Assembly: GCA_019918135.1 (NCBI GenBank)
Contig: WBZZ01000755.1
Span: 1 to 64,000 of the forward strand
DNA length: 64,000 nt
Origin: Paulinella micropora
Taxonomy: Eukaryota; Cercozoa; Imbricatea; Euglyphida; Paulinellidae
Reading direction: 5' to 3'
Below the pieces are notes generated by a model. The model was given only the letters and a program-made list of their open reading frames with translations. It did not search any database and was not told the origin of the DNA. The position numbers and the translations under genes are program-made. Below, in pieces: positions 51,998 to 60,644 of the stretch (within the stretch, counting starts at the first letter, position 1; every line of letters begins with the position of its first letter).

Positions 51998-53471
51998 ATG
52001 TCCCAGCCTGCTCCGGCGCAAGCTACTGCACAGACTGGCAAGCGCGCCCTATCGTCCGTTGAGAGCAAGGGCGATGCACTCACACCAGAGAGCCCGCGCA
52101 AGCGCCCGTGCAAGGACCCCGCTGCCGCCACGGCCCACGGCGACGAGGGAGGAAAAAAAGAAAATGAAGGAAACCACCTCGCCAGCTCGAGCTCAAGCAG
52201 CGACCCTCGCGGACGGTTTGTATTACTAGAAGATGGAGATCCGAGCGCGGGGGGTCGAGATGGGCTGAGCACTGGACTGGCTGCCCCAGTTACGATGGCC
52301 GGCAGGGATTGGTTTTCTCGACATTTGGCGCGCACCTTTCTGTGCAAGCAACGCCACCACAGTAATGTAGGTTTTAATCTCACTCCAATGAAAAAGAAAA
52401 ATGGCCTTCACATTGAGTACCGTGAAGACAGCGCGGGGTCACGACGACACCCCTGCCCTGCCTACGACGGGTTGACTCATGACGGCAGTAACGCGTACAT
52501 CGAGCCGTCCCCCGAATTCATGCACGTGTCCGTCCTCTGCAAGGAAGGAGCGTGCAAAAGACTGGGACCAGTTCTTTTCAAGGTACAAGATCACGAGGAG
52601 AAACTGCGCTGCAGCCGGAATACGAGCATGGGAAGAGGTAGCAACAGGAAAACCCACCACGAAATCGACGAGGTGGAAGAGCCCGGGCAGGGAGGAGAGG
52701 ACGACGAGGGAAGCGACGACGAGGAGACAAGGGCGGCAAAGGCTGCGAAGGCGGAGAAGAGGGACAAGAAATACCGAGCACGTCTGGAGCGCCTTTTGGC
52801 CAAACTCGCCCCCCTTCCGCGGCCTGCAGAGCTGGACTACATCGGGCAAGACTTGCCGTCTGGAACACTGGAAAAAGCCTGCAAGAAGAGAGAACACGTA
52901 CTGAGAGAAGCAGTAAAGCTTTTTATGAAATATTGGGCAAAAGAGGCTGCCGCCGAGCGCAAGTTCGATTCATTACAAGCCAGGGGCTCGGGAGAGAAGT
53001 TGAAGGAGGAGGGAAGTTTTGAGGAGGATTCGGGAGAGGACTCGGACAGCGCTTCGGACGACGATCATTGGAAAGACATTTTCCGAGAGCGATACGAGCA
53101 CGCCAGAAAAGAGTTGGTGCAGCGGCTAACTTTGTTTATGAACGATTATCTCTGCCACATCAAGGGGCCCAGCAAAGAGGCAATTGCAGTCTTCTGGGGG
53201 CAGGGACAAGAGAAAACGTGGGTACTAAAACCCATCGACGACTTTAAGTACCAAGGGGATGATCTCAAAATCAAGCTTCCTGCATTTTCAATTAAGCTTC
53301 CTTCATCTTCAATCAAGCTAAAAAGCAAAAAAAACAAGGGGAAAAGAGAGCCCAGTGGCATCGTCGAACTCGACAGGGGTGTGATGACCACTCTCCGTAA
53401 GGCTTGGCTCCAAAGCAGCAGGCGCAGAATTGCTAAAAGTATAGACTTCTTTACGAACCCTAGGGAAGAGG
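51998..53471 (+). pseudogene. Virus-type primase/SF3 helicase gene, copy 2, interrupted by the PLV
   Basis: Same family as 48302-51227: matching Ser/Pro-rich start, one Cys/His zinc module (copy 1 has two), the acidic middle, then FRERYEHARKELVQRLTLF and a Lys-rich stretch. The reading is cut at the left end of the Polinton-like element, before the Walker A region, so the helicase part is not in this piece. Differences from copy 1 are spread along the gene, so this duplication is older than the A/C block duplication. The original 3' part may lie beyond the element, outside the window. Confidence 0.65.
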
Positions 53472-53617
53472 AGTAGTATAGGGTCGCACTTCGGCACACT
53501 TTTTCAATACACGCCCCCGCCACACAGAGACACACACCGGCCGGCCCGCACGGGACAAAAAGGCAATAGAATTTAATATTTAAAATAATACCGTTAAAAT
53601 ATAAAGACACAGACAGG
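53472..53617 (+). repeat. Likely left terminal region of the PLV
   Basis: It begins AGTAGTATAGGGTCGCAC and has a G+C-rich stretch (CACACCGGCCGGCCCGCACG) before the A+T-rich leader of the first gene. Terminal inverted repeats of such elements are typically 100 bp or more, but the partner end is not in the window, so the length cannot be stated. Confidence 0.5.
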
Positions 53618-54052
53618 ATGACCAACGAAGATGTCACTGACAAAAAGTCAAGTCGTAGATTTACAATTTCAAAAGGATGTATTATGTTAAAGAATAATGA
53701 AAAGAGGCCGATGGTGAAAATTCAATGGAGAGAAGGAAATCAAACTATGTGTAAGAGTTTTAGTATTGGAAAACGAAGAAACCAAGAACAAGCAATGGAA
53801 GAAGCAAAAAAATACTACGATGAAAAAGTAAAACCAAAGTATGATGAATGGAAAGTTAATTATGATAAGGAAACAAAAGAAATCAAAAAAGAAAAGAAAC
53901 GGAATTGGAAGAAGACTCCTTTCAAGTGCGAATGCGGAGCTGAAATAAATAGAAGTAGCAAAGCAAGACATATGAAATCAAACAGACACACAGCCCCGCC
54001 AGCCCCGCCCGCCCCAGCCAGCCCCGCCCGCCCCGCCCCAATTTCCATCTAA
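53618..54052 (+). CDS. PLV small basic protein, AP2-like plus zinc-finger-like
   Basis: 144 aa from an ATG. The middle (VKIQWREGNQTMCKSFSIGK then a helix with EAKKYYDEK) resembles the AP2-like fold used for DNA binding by AP2 proteins and by the arm region of some integrases. The C-terminal part has CECGAEINRSSKARHMKSNRH, a C2H2-like finger pattern, and a Pro/Ala tail encoded by a G+C-rich stretch (53984-54045). It is the first gene at the left end, next to the terminal repeat. A role in end binding or gene control is inference. Confidence 0.55.
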   Translation: MTNEDVTDKKSSRRFTISKGCIMLKNNEKRPMVKIQWREGNQTMCKSFSIGKRRNQEQAMEEAKKYYDEKVKPKYDEWKVNYDKETKEIKKEKKRNWKKTPFKCECGAEINRSSKARHMKSNRHTAPPAPPAPASPARPAPISI

Positions 54053-54064
54053 ACATAGGGGCCC

Positions 54065-54080
54065 CCGTATATATAGGCAC
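54065..54080 (+). promoter_or_regulatory. TATA-like box upstream of the PLV polymerase gene
   Basis: CCGTATATATAGGCAC lies about 105 bases before the polymerase ATG and after the stop of the preceding gene. It is the only clean TATATATA in this spacer. Function is inferred from position. Confidence 0.35.
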
Positions 54081-54176
54081 GGAGAGCACACGGCAGACCA
54101 CGGCGGGGGCAGACGATTGATATAATTAATTTTTATTTTTGAAAAAAATATTTTCCAAAATATACACCGACCAACG

Positions 54177-57100
54177 ATGGAGACACACACTTACAACGGT
54201 ATTCAGTATAGGTTGGACAAATTTAGGGAACAAAAAATTAATTATGAAATCAAAAGGGTCAGGGGTCAAGATGTGCTGTATATAATACCTAAGACAAGAA
54301 AGTATAAGGTGGATACAACAACGGCCCAAAATTACTTGAACCAAGTAAGAGGTGCTGTTTATTTTGAGAATCATGCTATTCCAGTAGCACCGCCATTACC
54401 TCCTCAGTTTGAGGCGAAAGTGTTTGAAGCAAAAGTGAGAGAAAGAAAAGAAAGGGTGAAAGACCTAATGCGGTATGCTAACTACGAAATCAAACACGTA
54501 GATAGAAAGAAGCACGTGCTGGGTATTAATGAAAGCCAGTATTGGGTTAGGATTAGAGGCAACTTTACTTCATTCAGTATGGAAGATGTAGTAAAATTTA
54601 TTGAGATAATCATGAACGACTTTATCAAAAGACAGAAACAGGGAAGTATGGTTAGTGTAAGCATCAAGTTTGTAGATTACTATGGAGCAGTATCTACAAA
54701 GTTGAAAAGGATTAACGAGATTTCTGTCAGCGATGTTTTGGAAAGATTGTCTGCAATATTTCAAAGCAACGAAAGCCTTTATACAGACGAAAAGGGAACT
54801 AATATGGATAGGTTTAGATTCGTTTTGAAATCTGTTGAAATGCCGACAGGCGGAACGAGGCTTCAAATAATTAATAAGTTGGATGTATATAAGAAGAGAG
54901 GAGTAATTCAAATTAATAATACAGACAACATATGCTTAGCCAGAGCAATTGTTGTAGTAAAAGCAAAAATTGAAAAACACAATAAATACAAGACAATATT
55001 AATGGGACGAAAGATACAGGAAGAATTGGCTTTGAAACTACACGAAGAAGCGAAAGTCATTCAGGATGTGTGCGGTATTCCTGAAATTAAAACTTTTGCT
55101 AGCCACATTAAATACAATCTGGTTATTGTTGAATTTCCTGACACGATTGTTTTTGATACAGACTTAAAGGATGAGAAAGGCGAGCGACTTACGAACCTTT
55201 ACATACTTAAGACAGAGAACCACTACGATGCCATAACTAATATGAAGTCTATGGTAGGTAAAGAAAACTTCTGTGAAATATGTCTAAGAGGATTTCAAAA
55301 GAGACATGCCTGCGAAACTAAATGTAATATCTGCGAAACCAAAGGATGTAAGGGTATTAACGATAAAAGCAATTGGACTGATTGCTATTCGTGTAATAGA
55401 AAGTTTCCAAATACGGTCTGCTTCAACAACCACAAGAGAACGAACTGCGATATCAAAGCAAAATGTCTTATGTGCGGACTTAATTACAGAAAGAAAAACG
55501 AACACAAATGCGGTTATGCGAAATGCCGTAATTGTAAGGAACTGAAACCACTTGAACACCAATGTGAAATCGTGAAGAAAGAAATATTACCTTTTTCAGA
55601 GAAATACATATTCTTTGACTTTGAAGCGACACAGGATACGGGCGAACACATTGTTAATCATTCGGAAAGCCGGTATTTTGATGCGAAGGAACCACCAGTC
55701 ATTCATAAGAACATTGATGATTTCTGTAAGTGGGCTTTTGAATCTAAGCACAACGGCTTTACATTCATTGCTCATAACAGTCGCGGTTATGATTGTCAGT
55801 TTATTCTTAAATGGTTAGTGGATAACGGACAAGCACCATTCGTCATTTATCAGGGTGGTAAGATAATGATGATGACTTTGAAGAAATACCGCTTCATTGA
55901 TAGTCTCAGTTTCTTGACTATGCCTCTGGCTGATTTTCCTAAGACATTCGGATTGAACGAACTTAAAAAGGGCTTCTTTCCTCACTTCTTCAATACGGAC
56001 AAGAACAAAAATTATGTTGGTGTTATGCCACACAAGAAGCACTACGGCTACGACACTATGAAAGATAAGAAAAGGGAGGAATTCTTAGAATGGTATGAAA
56101 GCCAAAGAAACAACACATTTGATATGCGGAAGGAAATCGCAGAATACTGTCATAGCGATGTTGATATTTTGAGAAGGGGATGTATGGATTTTAGAAAGCA
56201 GTTTCTAAAATTCGGTATTGACCCTTTTCAATATACAACTATTGCTAGTTGTGTTATGGCTTTGTATCGGGCCAAGTTTATGCCAGAGAATTCAATTGCT
56301 GTGTTGAAAGCGGAAAAGCAAAACAGGATAACCTCTCGGGCTTGTGTTGAATGGATAGCTTACAGAAGCAGGTTTGACCAAACGGATATCAAACACGCAT
56401 TCAATGGAGGTGAAAAAATGTTTCGTATTGGCGACTCAACTATTTATGTTGATGGCTGGGATGAGAAGAACAAAACCGCTTACGAATTTCACGGATGTTT
56501 CTGGCACGGATGTCCAAAGTGCTTTAACAGAAATACAATCAATACTAAGAAGAATGAAACGATGGGCGAACTATACAAGGCAACAATGAGACGAGAAAAA
56601 GACCTAAGCAAACAAGTAAGCAAAATAATAAGTATATGGGAATGTGAATGGAGATTAATGAAAACAAGTGAAACCCTAGCGGAAGATACTAATGAACGAA
56701 TTACGGAACAAGAAGGACTGAACCCGCGAGAAGCAATGTTTGGAGGTAGAACGGATGCTCTAACATTGTATTGGAAGTCAAGAAACAACAATGAATATGC
56801 GAACTACATTGATGTATCTGGATTATATCCGACCGTGATGTATTATGACCCCTACCCTAGCGGTCACCACGAAATCATTAGACCCAATAATGATGATGAC
56901 AGACTGTCTATGAAAAACAAAATCATAAACAGAGAATATTTCGGAGTGGCTAAGGTTAAGATGCTACCGCCCAGAAAATTACTACACCCTGTTTTACCAA
57001 AGGCAGATAGAGGTAAGCTTATGTATTACTTATGCGACAAGTGCGGAATGACCGAACAGAAAACCGAATGTAAGCACACCGATAACGAGCGAACAATAAC

Positions 57101-58214
57101 TGGCACTTGGGCAACACCCGAAATCTACAAGGCCTTAGACAAAGGCTATAAGCTAATTAAGGTATATGAGGTATGGCACTGGAAGGAACAGAGCAGTAGC
57201 CTTTTCAAAGATTACATAAAAACTTTCTTAAAGGTTAAACAAGAGTCAAGCGGATATCCTGATGGCTGTATTACAGAAGAACAAAAAAGAAACTACATTG
57301 ACAGTATGGAAATCAAGATGGGAATTAAGATGGACGAAAACAAAATTGAAGAAAACCCCGGAAGGCGAGCGGTTGCTAAGTTGTGCTTGAATAGCCTGTG
57401 GGGCAAGTTTGGTGAAAAGCAAAACAAAACTCAAAACAAAATGATTAAAGATAAAGATACCTTATACAAGTTAATGAACGATAAGTCAGTTGATAACATA
57501 AACATAAACATTATTAAGGACAAAATAATAGAAGCGAGTTATGACCTTAAACAAGATGCGGTAAGCGACCCCGTGAAAACAAATATTGTAGTTGCTTTAT
57601 TTACGACCTGCCACGCGAGGATTAGACTATATGAGATGATGGACAAACTAGACAACAGAGTTCTATACCACGATACGGACAGTGTCATATACACGACAGA
57701 CTTAACGAAAGGCGAAACAGATGTCAAAACGGGTAAGTTATTAGGTGAATGGACGGACGAACTACACGGAGCAAAGATTATGACCTTTATCGGAGGCGGG
57801 CCAAAGTGTTATGGATATGTATTGGATAATGGCAAAGCAAGTATGAAAGTCAAAGGCTTTAGTATGAATTATGAAAACAATAAATCATTGAATTTACCAA
57901 ATATGTTAAGTGTCATTAGTTGCGGACTTGGAATTAAAAACAACGACCTTATTGAGAACGGCAAGAATGAATTGTTAGAGTTGCTTAAAACTCAGGAAGA
58001 AAAACTGATTGCTAAACGAATTGAAAAATCTGGTAAAGTTGTTATTGTAGAGAACAGCAAGATAACAAGAGATAAACAACAGAAAAAAATAACGAGTGAA
58101 TACTTAGAAAAAATATTCAGCTTTACTTACACCAAAAGAAATATTATAGGTATTGTTGATACAGCTACCGCTGTAGGCGGTAATGCGATTGAAACTAGAC
58201 CATTCGGTTACTAA
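54177..58214 (+). CDS. polB: PLV protein-primed family B DNA polymerase
   Basis: 1345 aa. Residues 1-360 are a variable N-terminal region, where a terminal protein domain may reside. About 365-470 is a cysteine cluster with repeated C-x2-C pairs (CEICLRGF, CNICETKGC, CLMCGLNY, CRNCKELK). The exonuclease motifs are FDFEATQDTG (about 479), FIAHNSRGYDCQF (about 530) and YCHSDVDIL (about 657). HGCFWHGCPKC near 770 is an insert seen in Polinton-type polymerases. The polymerase motifs are A, IDVSGLYPTV (about 877); B, KLCLNSLWGKFG (about 1068); and C, YHDTDSVIY (about 1164). It replicates the linear element genome using a protein primer. Length is typical or slightly large for the family. Confidence 0.95.
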   Translation: METHTYNGIQYRLDKFREQKINYEIKRVRGQDVLYIIPKTRKYKVDTTTAQNYLNQVRGAVYFENHAIPVAPPLPPQFEAKVFEAKVRERKERVKDLMRYANYEIKHVDRKKHVLGINESQYWVRIRGNFTSFSMEDVVKFIEIIMNDFIKRQKQGSMVSVSIKFVDYYGAVSTKLKRINEISVSDVLERLSAIFQSNESLYTDEKGTNMDRFRFVLKSVEMPTGGTRLQIINKLDVYKKRGVIQINNTDNICLARAIVVVKAKIEKHNKYKTILMGRKIQEELALKLHEEAKVIQDVCGIPEIKTFASHIKYNLVIVEFPDTIVFDTDLKDEKGERLTNLYILKTENHYDAITNMKSMVGKENFCEICLRGFQKRHACETKCNICETKGCKGINDKSNWTDCYSCNRKFPNTVCFNNHKRTNCDIKAKCLMCGLNYRKKNEHKCGYAKCRNCKELKPLEHQCEIVKKEILPFSEKYIFFDFEATQDTGEHIVNHSESRYFDAKEPPVIHKNIDDFCKWAFESKHNGFTFIAHNSRGYDCQFILKWLVDNGQAPFVIYQGGKIMMMTLKKYRFIDSLSFLTMPLADFPKTFGLNELKKGFFPHFFNTDKNKNYVGVMPHKKHYGYDTMKDKKREEFLEWYESQRNNTFDMRKEIAEYCHSDVDILRRGCMDFRKQFLKFGIDPFQYTTIASCVMALYRAKFMPENSIAVLKAEKQNRITSRACVEWIAYRSRFDQTDIKHAFNGGEKMFRIGDSTIYVDGWDEKNKTAYEFHGCFWHGCPKCFNRNTINTKKNETMGELYKATMRREKDLSKQVSKIISIWECEWRLMKTSETLAEDTNERITEQEGLNPREAMFGGRTDALTLYWKSRNNNEYANYIDVSGLYPTVMYYDPYPSGHHEIIRPNNDDDRLSMKNKIINREYFGVAKVKMLPPRKLLHPVLPKADRGKLMYYLCDKCGMTEQKTECKHTDNERTITGTWATPEIYKALDKGYKLIKVYEVWHWKEQSSSLFKDYIKTFLKVKQESSGYPDGCITEEQKRNYIDSMEIKMGIKMDENKIEENPGRRAVAKLCLNSLWGKFGEKQNKTQNKMIKDKDTLYKLMNDKSVDNININIIKDKIIEASYDLKQDAVSDPVKTNIVVALFTTCHARIRLYEMMDKLDNRVLYHDTDSVIYTTDLTKGETDVKTGKLLGEWTDELHGAKIMTFIGGGPKCYGYVLDNGKASMKVKGFSMNYENNKSLNLPNMLSVISCGLGIKNNDLIENGKNELLELLKTQEEKLIAKRIEKSGKVVIVENSKITRDKQQKKITSEYLEKIFSFTYTKRNIIGIVDTATAVGGNAIETRPFGY

Positions 58215-58236
58215 ATGAAAAAAGCAATAAAAATGT

Positions 58237-58923
58237 TTATAGATATATTTTTTTGCCCCTACCCTTGAAGCTCCTGATTGTATGAATTCCTTTTTTTGGT
58301 TTAACTAACTTAGTATTTACAGCCGTAGCACCCATTAACGATACGGGGTCAAATGCGGTTCGGTAGTTCGTCGTTAGCTTCGCGGTCTTTGCCCTTTTAC
58401 CTTTTGGATTTACCCTCACCGCCACTCGGTCAATCACTCCTTCAATTAGGTCTTTCGTGCTACTGCCTTTATTGTATGTGGTCGCCCTCACACCTGTTTG
58501 TCGGCTCAGGTCTTTCGCAATAGTCCCGCCAAGGCTATGTCCCGTCAGCTCTACATTATCCTTACCATATTTTTTTATAACCTCATCAACAAGCTTCTGC
58601 TCTTCTTTGTATCTTGGTGTTCTTTTTAATACTCCCTTTACTAATGCGACATCGGTTAGTAGGTCCCGCTTATCTACTGAACCTCTAAATGCGACAATAG
58701 CCTTACCATCTTTCTCATACACAGTTGATTTTTCTTTGCTAGCTACTGGTTTCCATCCGTCAGCACCCTTTCTATCAGACGAAGACAAATAGACATCCTC
58801 CGACAACTCCGCATTACCTCCCTTTTGCTTTCTGTATTCCTTACCAGCTTTTTTCAATGCCTCCTTGTAGCTTATACCGTGTTTGGCAGAGTAAGCCTTA
58901 ACGAACTTTATCCATTCTGACAT
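58237..58923 (-). CDS. PLV class 3 lipase-like protein
   Basis: 228 aa. ELTGHSLGG (Ser130) is the nucleophile elbow of class 3 lipases; Asp192 (AFDPVS) and His214 (GIHTIRS) are placed to complete a triad. The first 35 residues (WIKFVKAYSAKHGISYKEAL then KEYRKQKGG) form a basic helix resembling a motif found in virion proteins of PLVs and large DNA viruses, so packaging in the particle is plausible. The family cleaves ester bonds of lipids; a part in membrane passage during entry is inference. It lies convergent to the polymerase gene with about 20 bases between. Confidence 0.8.
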   Translation of the reverse strand: MSEWIKFVKAYSAKHGISYKEALKKAGKEYRKQKGGNAELSEDVYLSSSDRKGADGWKPVASKEKSTVYEKDGKAIVAFRGSVDKRDLLTDVALVKGVLKRTPRYKEEQKLVDEVIKKYGKDNVELTGHSLGGTIAKDLSRQTGVRATTYNKGSSTKDLIEGVIDRVAVRVNPKGKRAKTAKLTTNYRTAFDPVSLMGATAVNTKLVKPKKGIHTIRSFKGRGKKIYL

Positions 58924-58980
58924 TCTATATAATTAATTATTTTTTATTTTTTTATATTACCCTACTATATACACCCTACT

Positions 58981-59256
58981 ATGACTACCCTTACAAGACT
59001 GTGCGAGAAGTTCCAAAAACTTTCTATTGAAGGCGAAAAAAAATCCTTCTCGTTGGAAGATGTTCAAAAGGTAATACACGACGAAATAAAAGCAATTGAA
59101 GAAATGAGAAATACACAACCGAAGGACACTTTTCAATTCGGCAAATACCGCGGAAAGAAGTTTGAAGACATCGCAAAGATTGACAAGCCATATATTGAAT
59201 GGTTAATGAAACAACCATGGTGTAGGACCAGAGATGAATTGAAGAAGTATTTGTAG
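58981..59256 (+). CDS. PLV small DUF3820-like protein
   Basis: 91 aa. FQFGKYRGKKFEDIAKIDKP then YIEWLMKQPW matches the short DUF3820/exodeoxyribonuclease X C-terminal motif (FGK-x-K/R-G at the start, YL/I-x-W-L at the end). This small domain is often found in phage and viral proteins; its biochemical role is not firmly known. The N-terminal half is a predicted helix. It is divergent from the lipase gene, with a 57-base A+T-rich spacer that probably holds both promoters. Confidence 0.65.
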   Translation: MTTLTRLCEKFQKLSIEGEKKSFSLEDVQKVIHDEIKAIEEMRNTQPKDTFQFGKYRGKKFEDIAKIDKPYIEWLMKQPWCRTRDELKKYL

Positions 59257-59332
59257 GGCAAGCCCTACGACCCGCCGTTGGGTATTTGTTTTTTTTGCTT
59301 TATTGGTTGGGGGTTGTAGGGGGCGAAGACCC
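59257..59332. other. Short spacer with a G-rich end
   Basis: GGGCAAGCCCTACGACCCGC and a T run follow the stop of the small gene, and GGGGGTTGTAGGGGGCGAAG precedes the stop of the minus-strand gene. A small GGGC/GCCC hairpin lies at 59255-59265. The two genes converge here. Confidence 0.35.
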
Positions 59333-60577
59333 CTACTGATCTTCTAAGAAATTAACGATAACACTCACATTTCCTCCATTATTAACAGTCGCGACAGACT
59401 TTTGTAAAAATGTTAGATTTTCACCAGGTGCGAGTTGTATGTCGTAAGTTCGCAGGTCAATAAGCTGGCTAGAAGTAGCATTAACAAAAAGTTTAAGTAT
59501 GACATCCGTTATAGTGGCACCACCAAGAGCGGTATCCTTTGACACGATTGAAGTTGTAGCATCAATATCAGCAAAGTTCTCTGCCGTAAGTGTTCCAGTT
59601 GTTTTCACAATTCGCACTATATTAACCTTGCTGTCTTCGTTTGATATACTTATTAGAGATGGATAAACGATTGAATAATTGGTCGCACCGCCATTAAAAA
59701 GAGATTTATTTTTTATGCTGAGGATTGGGCTTTCCGTGGTGCTCGCCGCCTTACTTCCTTCCGCTTCGTTTGATATGCTTGAATTAACGGTGTTGGAGCC
59801 TTCAATAAACATACTACAACTTGCTGTTTTCAATATTTGTATTCCTGTATCGGCATCATTTCTCATACGAGCAACAAATGGAAGAGTTGTATTCCGCAGA
59901 CTGACACCCGTGTTGGCATTCGCATACTTAATCATATGGACTTGCTGGAATTCGCCTGTGTTGGGGTTCTCAATTGAAAACTTAATGGCCCCAAAGCCTA
60001 AATATTGAAATTGAATTTGAAAGACATTTCCCTTTGTCCAGTCTAATAGCGGCATATCGCCTGTTCCATCGCATGGGTCATTCCAGGTTGATTGTTGAAT
60101 ATAGGAAACAACACCTCCTTTCGCGTGTGCTATACAGAAACCAGCCACACCATCCTTATAAAAGTAGAATCCATTTTGTAGGTTATTGTCGCCAATACCA
60201 ATAAATGATACATATTCCTTAGCTTCATCAGTGGTCCATAAGGCAGTGAAGCGACACAGAACACCCATACCAGTTCTGTATTTTATTGATTTTTTACTTG
60301 TCAATACCGCATTAGAAGTAACATCTGCTGTCGTTTTTAGTTCTGCCATATTACTGTTAAACGAAACGGTTGCTTTTGTTTCTGTTTTCGTCCATACCCT
60401 TGTATTAACTGTATATGGAAAAATTTCTTGTAATACTGGTGTTAATGAACTGGTTAATGCTTCACCAAAGGCAGTTTTCATATTTTGAACCCCTCCTACA
60501 TATCCATCGTATCCGACTTTGACATTAATGAAATCTCCGTCAGGATTTTGGGCGACTAAATTTCTTTGATGAGACAT
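59333..60577 (-). CDS. PLV fibre- or adhesin-like structural protein
   Basis: 414 aa. Residues 1-60 include VKVGYDGYVGGVQNMKTAFG followed by short beta-prone segments. Residues 100-230 read as a jelly-roll or lectin-like sandwich (FTALWTTDEAKEYVSFIGIG; GFYFYKDGVAGFCIAH). The C-terminal half is Ser/Thr/Asn-rich beta (LAPGENLTFLQKSV). Such proteins are seen as tail- or fibre-like host-binding proteins in phages and large viruses. It is co-oriented with and downstream of the capsid gene. Receptor binding is inferred from composition, length and position, not from a catalytic or named motif. Confidence 0.5.
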   Translation of the reverse strand: MSHQRNLVAQNPDGDFINVKVGYDGYVGGVQNMKTAFGEALTSSLTPVLQEIFPYTVNTRVWTKTETKATVSFNSNMAELKTTADVTSNAVLTSKKSIKYRTGMGVLCRFTALWTTDEAKEYVSFIGIGDNNLQNGFYFYKDGVAGFCIAHAKGGVVSYIQQSTWNDPCDGTGDMPLLDWTKGNVFQIQFQYLGFGAIKFSIENPNTGEFQQVHMIKYANANTGVSLRNTTLPFVARMRNDADTGIQILKTASCSMFIEGSNTVNSSISNEAEGSKAASTTESPILSIKNKSLFNGGATNYSIVYPSLISISNEDSKVNIVRIVKTTGTLTAENFADIDATTSIVSKDTALGGATITDVILKLFVNATSSQLIDLRTYDIQLAPGENLTFLQKSVATVNNGGNVSVIVNFLEDQ

Positions 60578-60644
60578 TCCTATATTATTAAAAAAATAAA
60601 ATTAACTATCAAAATTAAAAACCTATTACCTAACTGGTGGGGGT

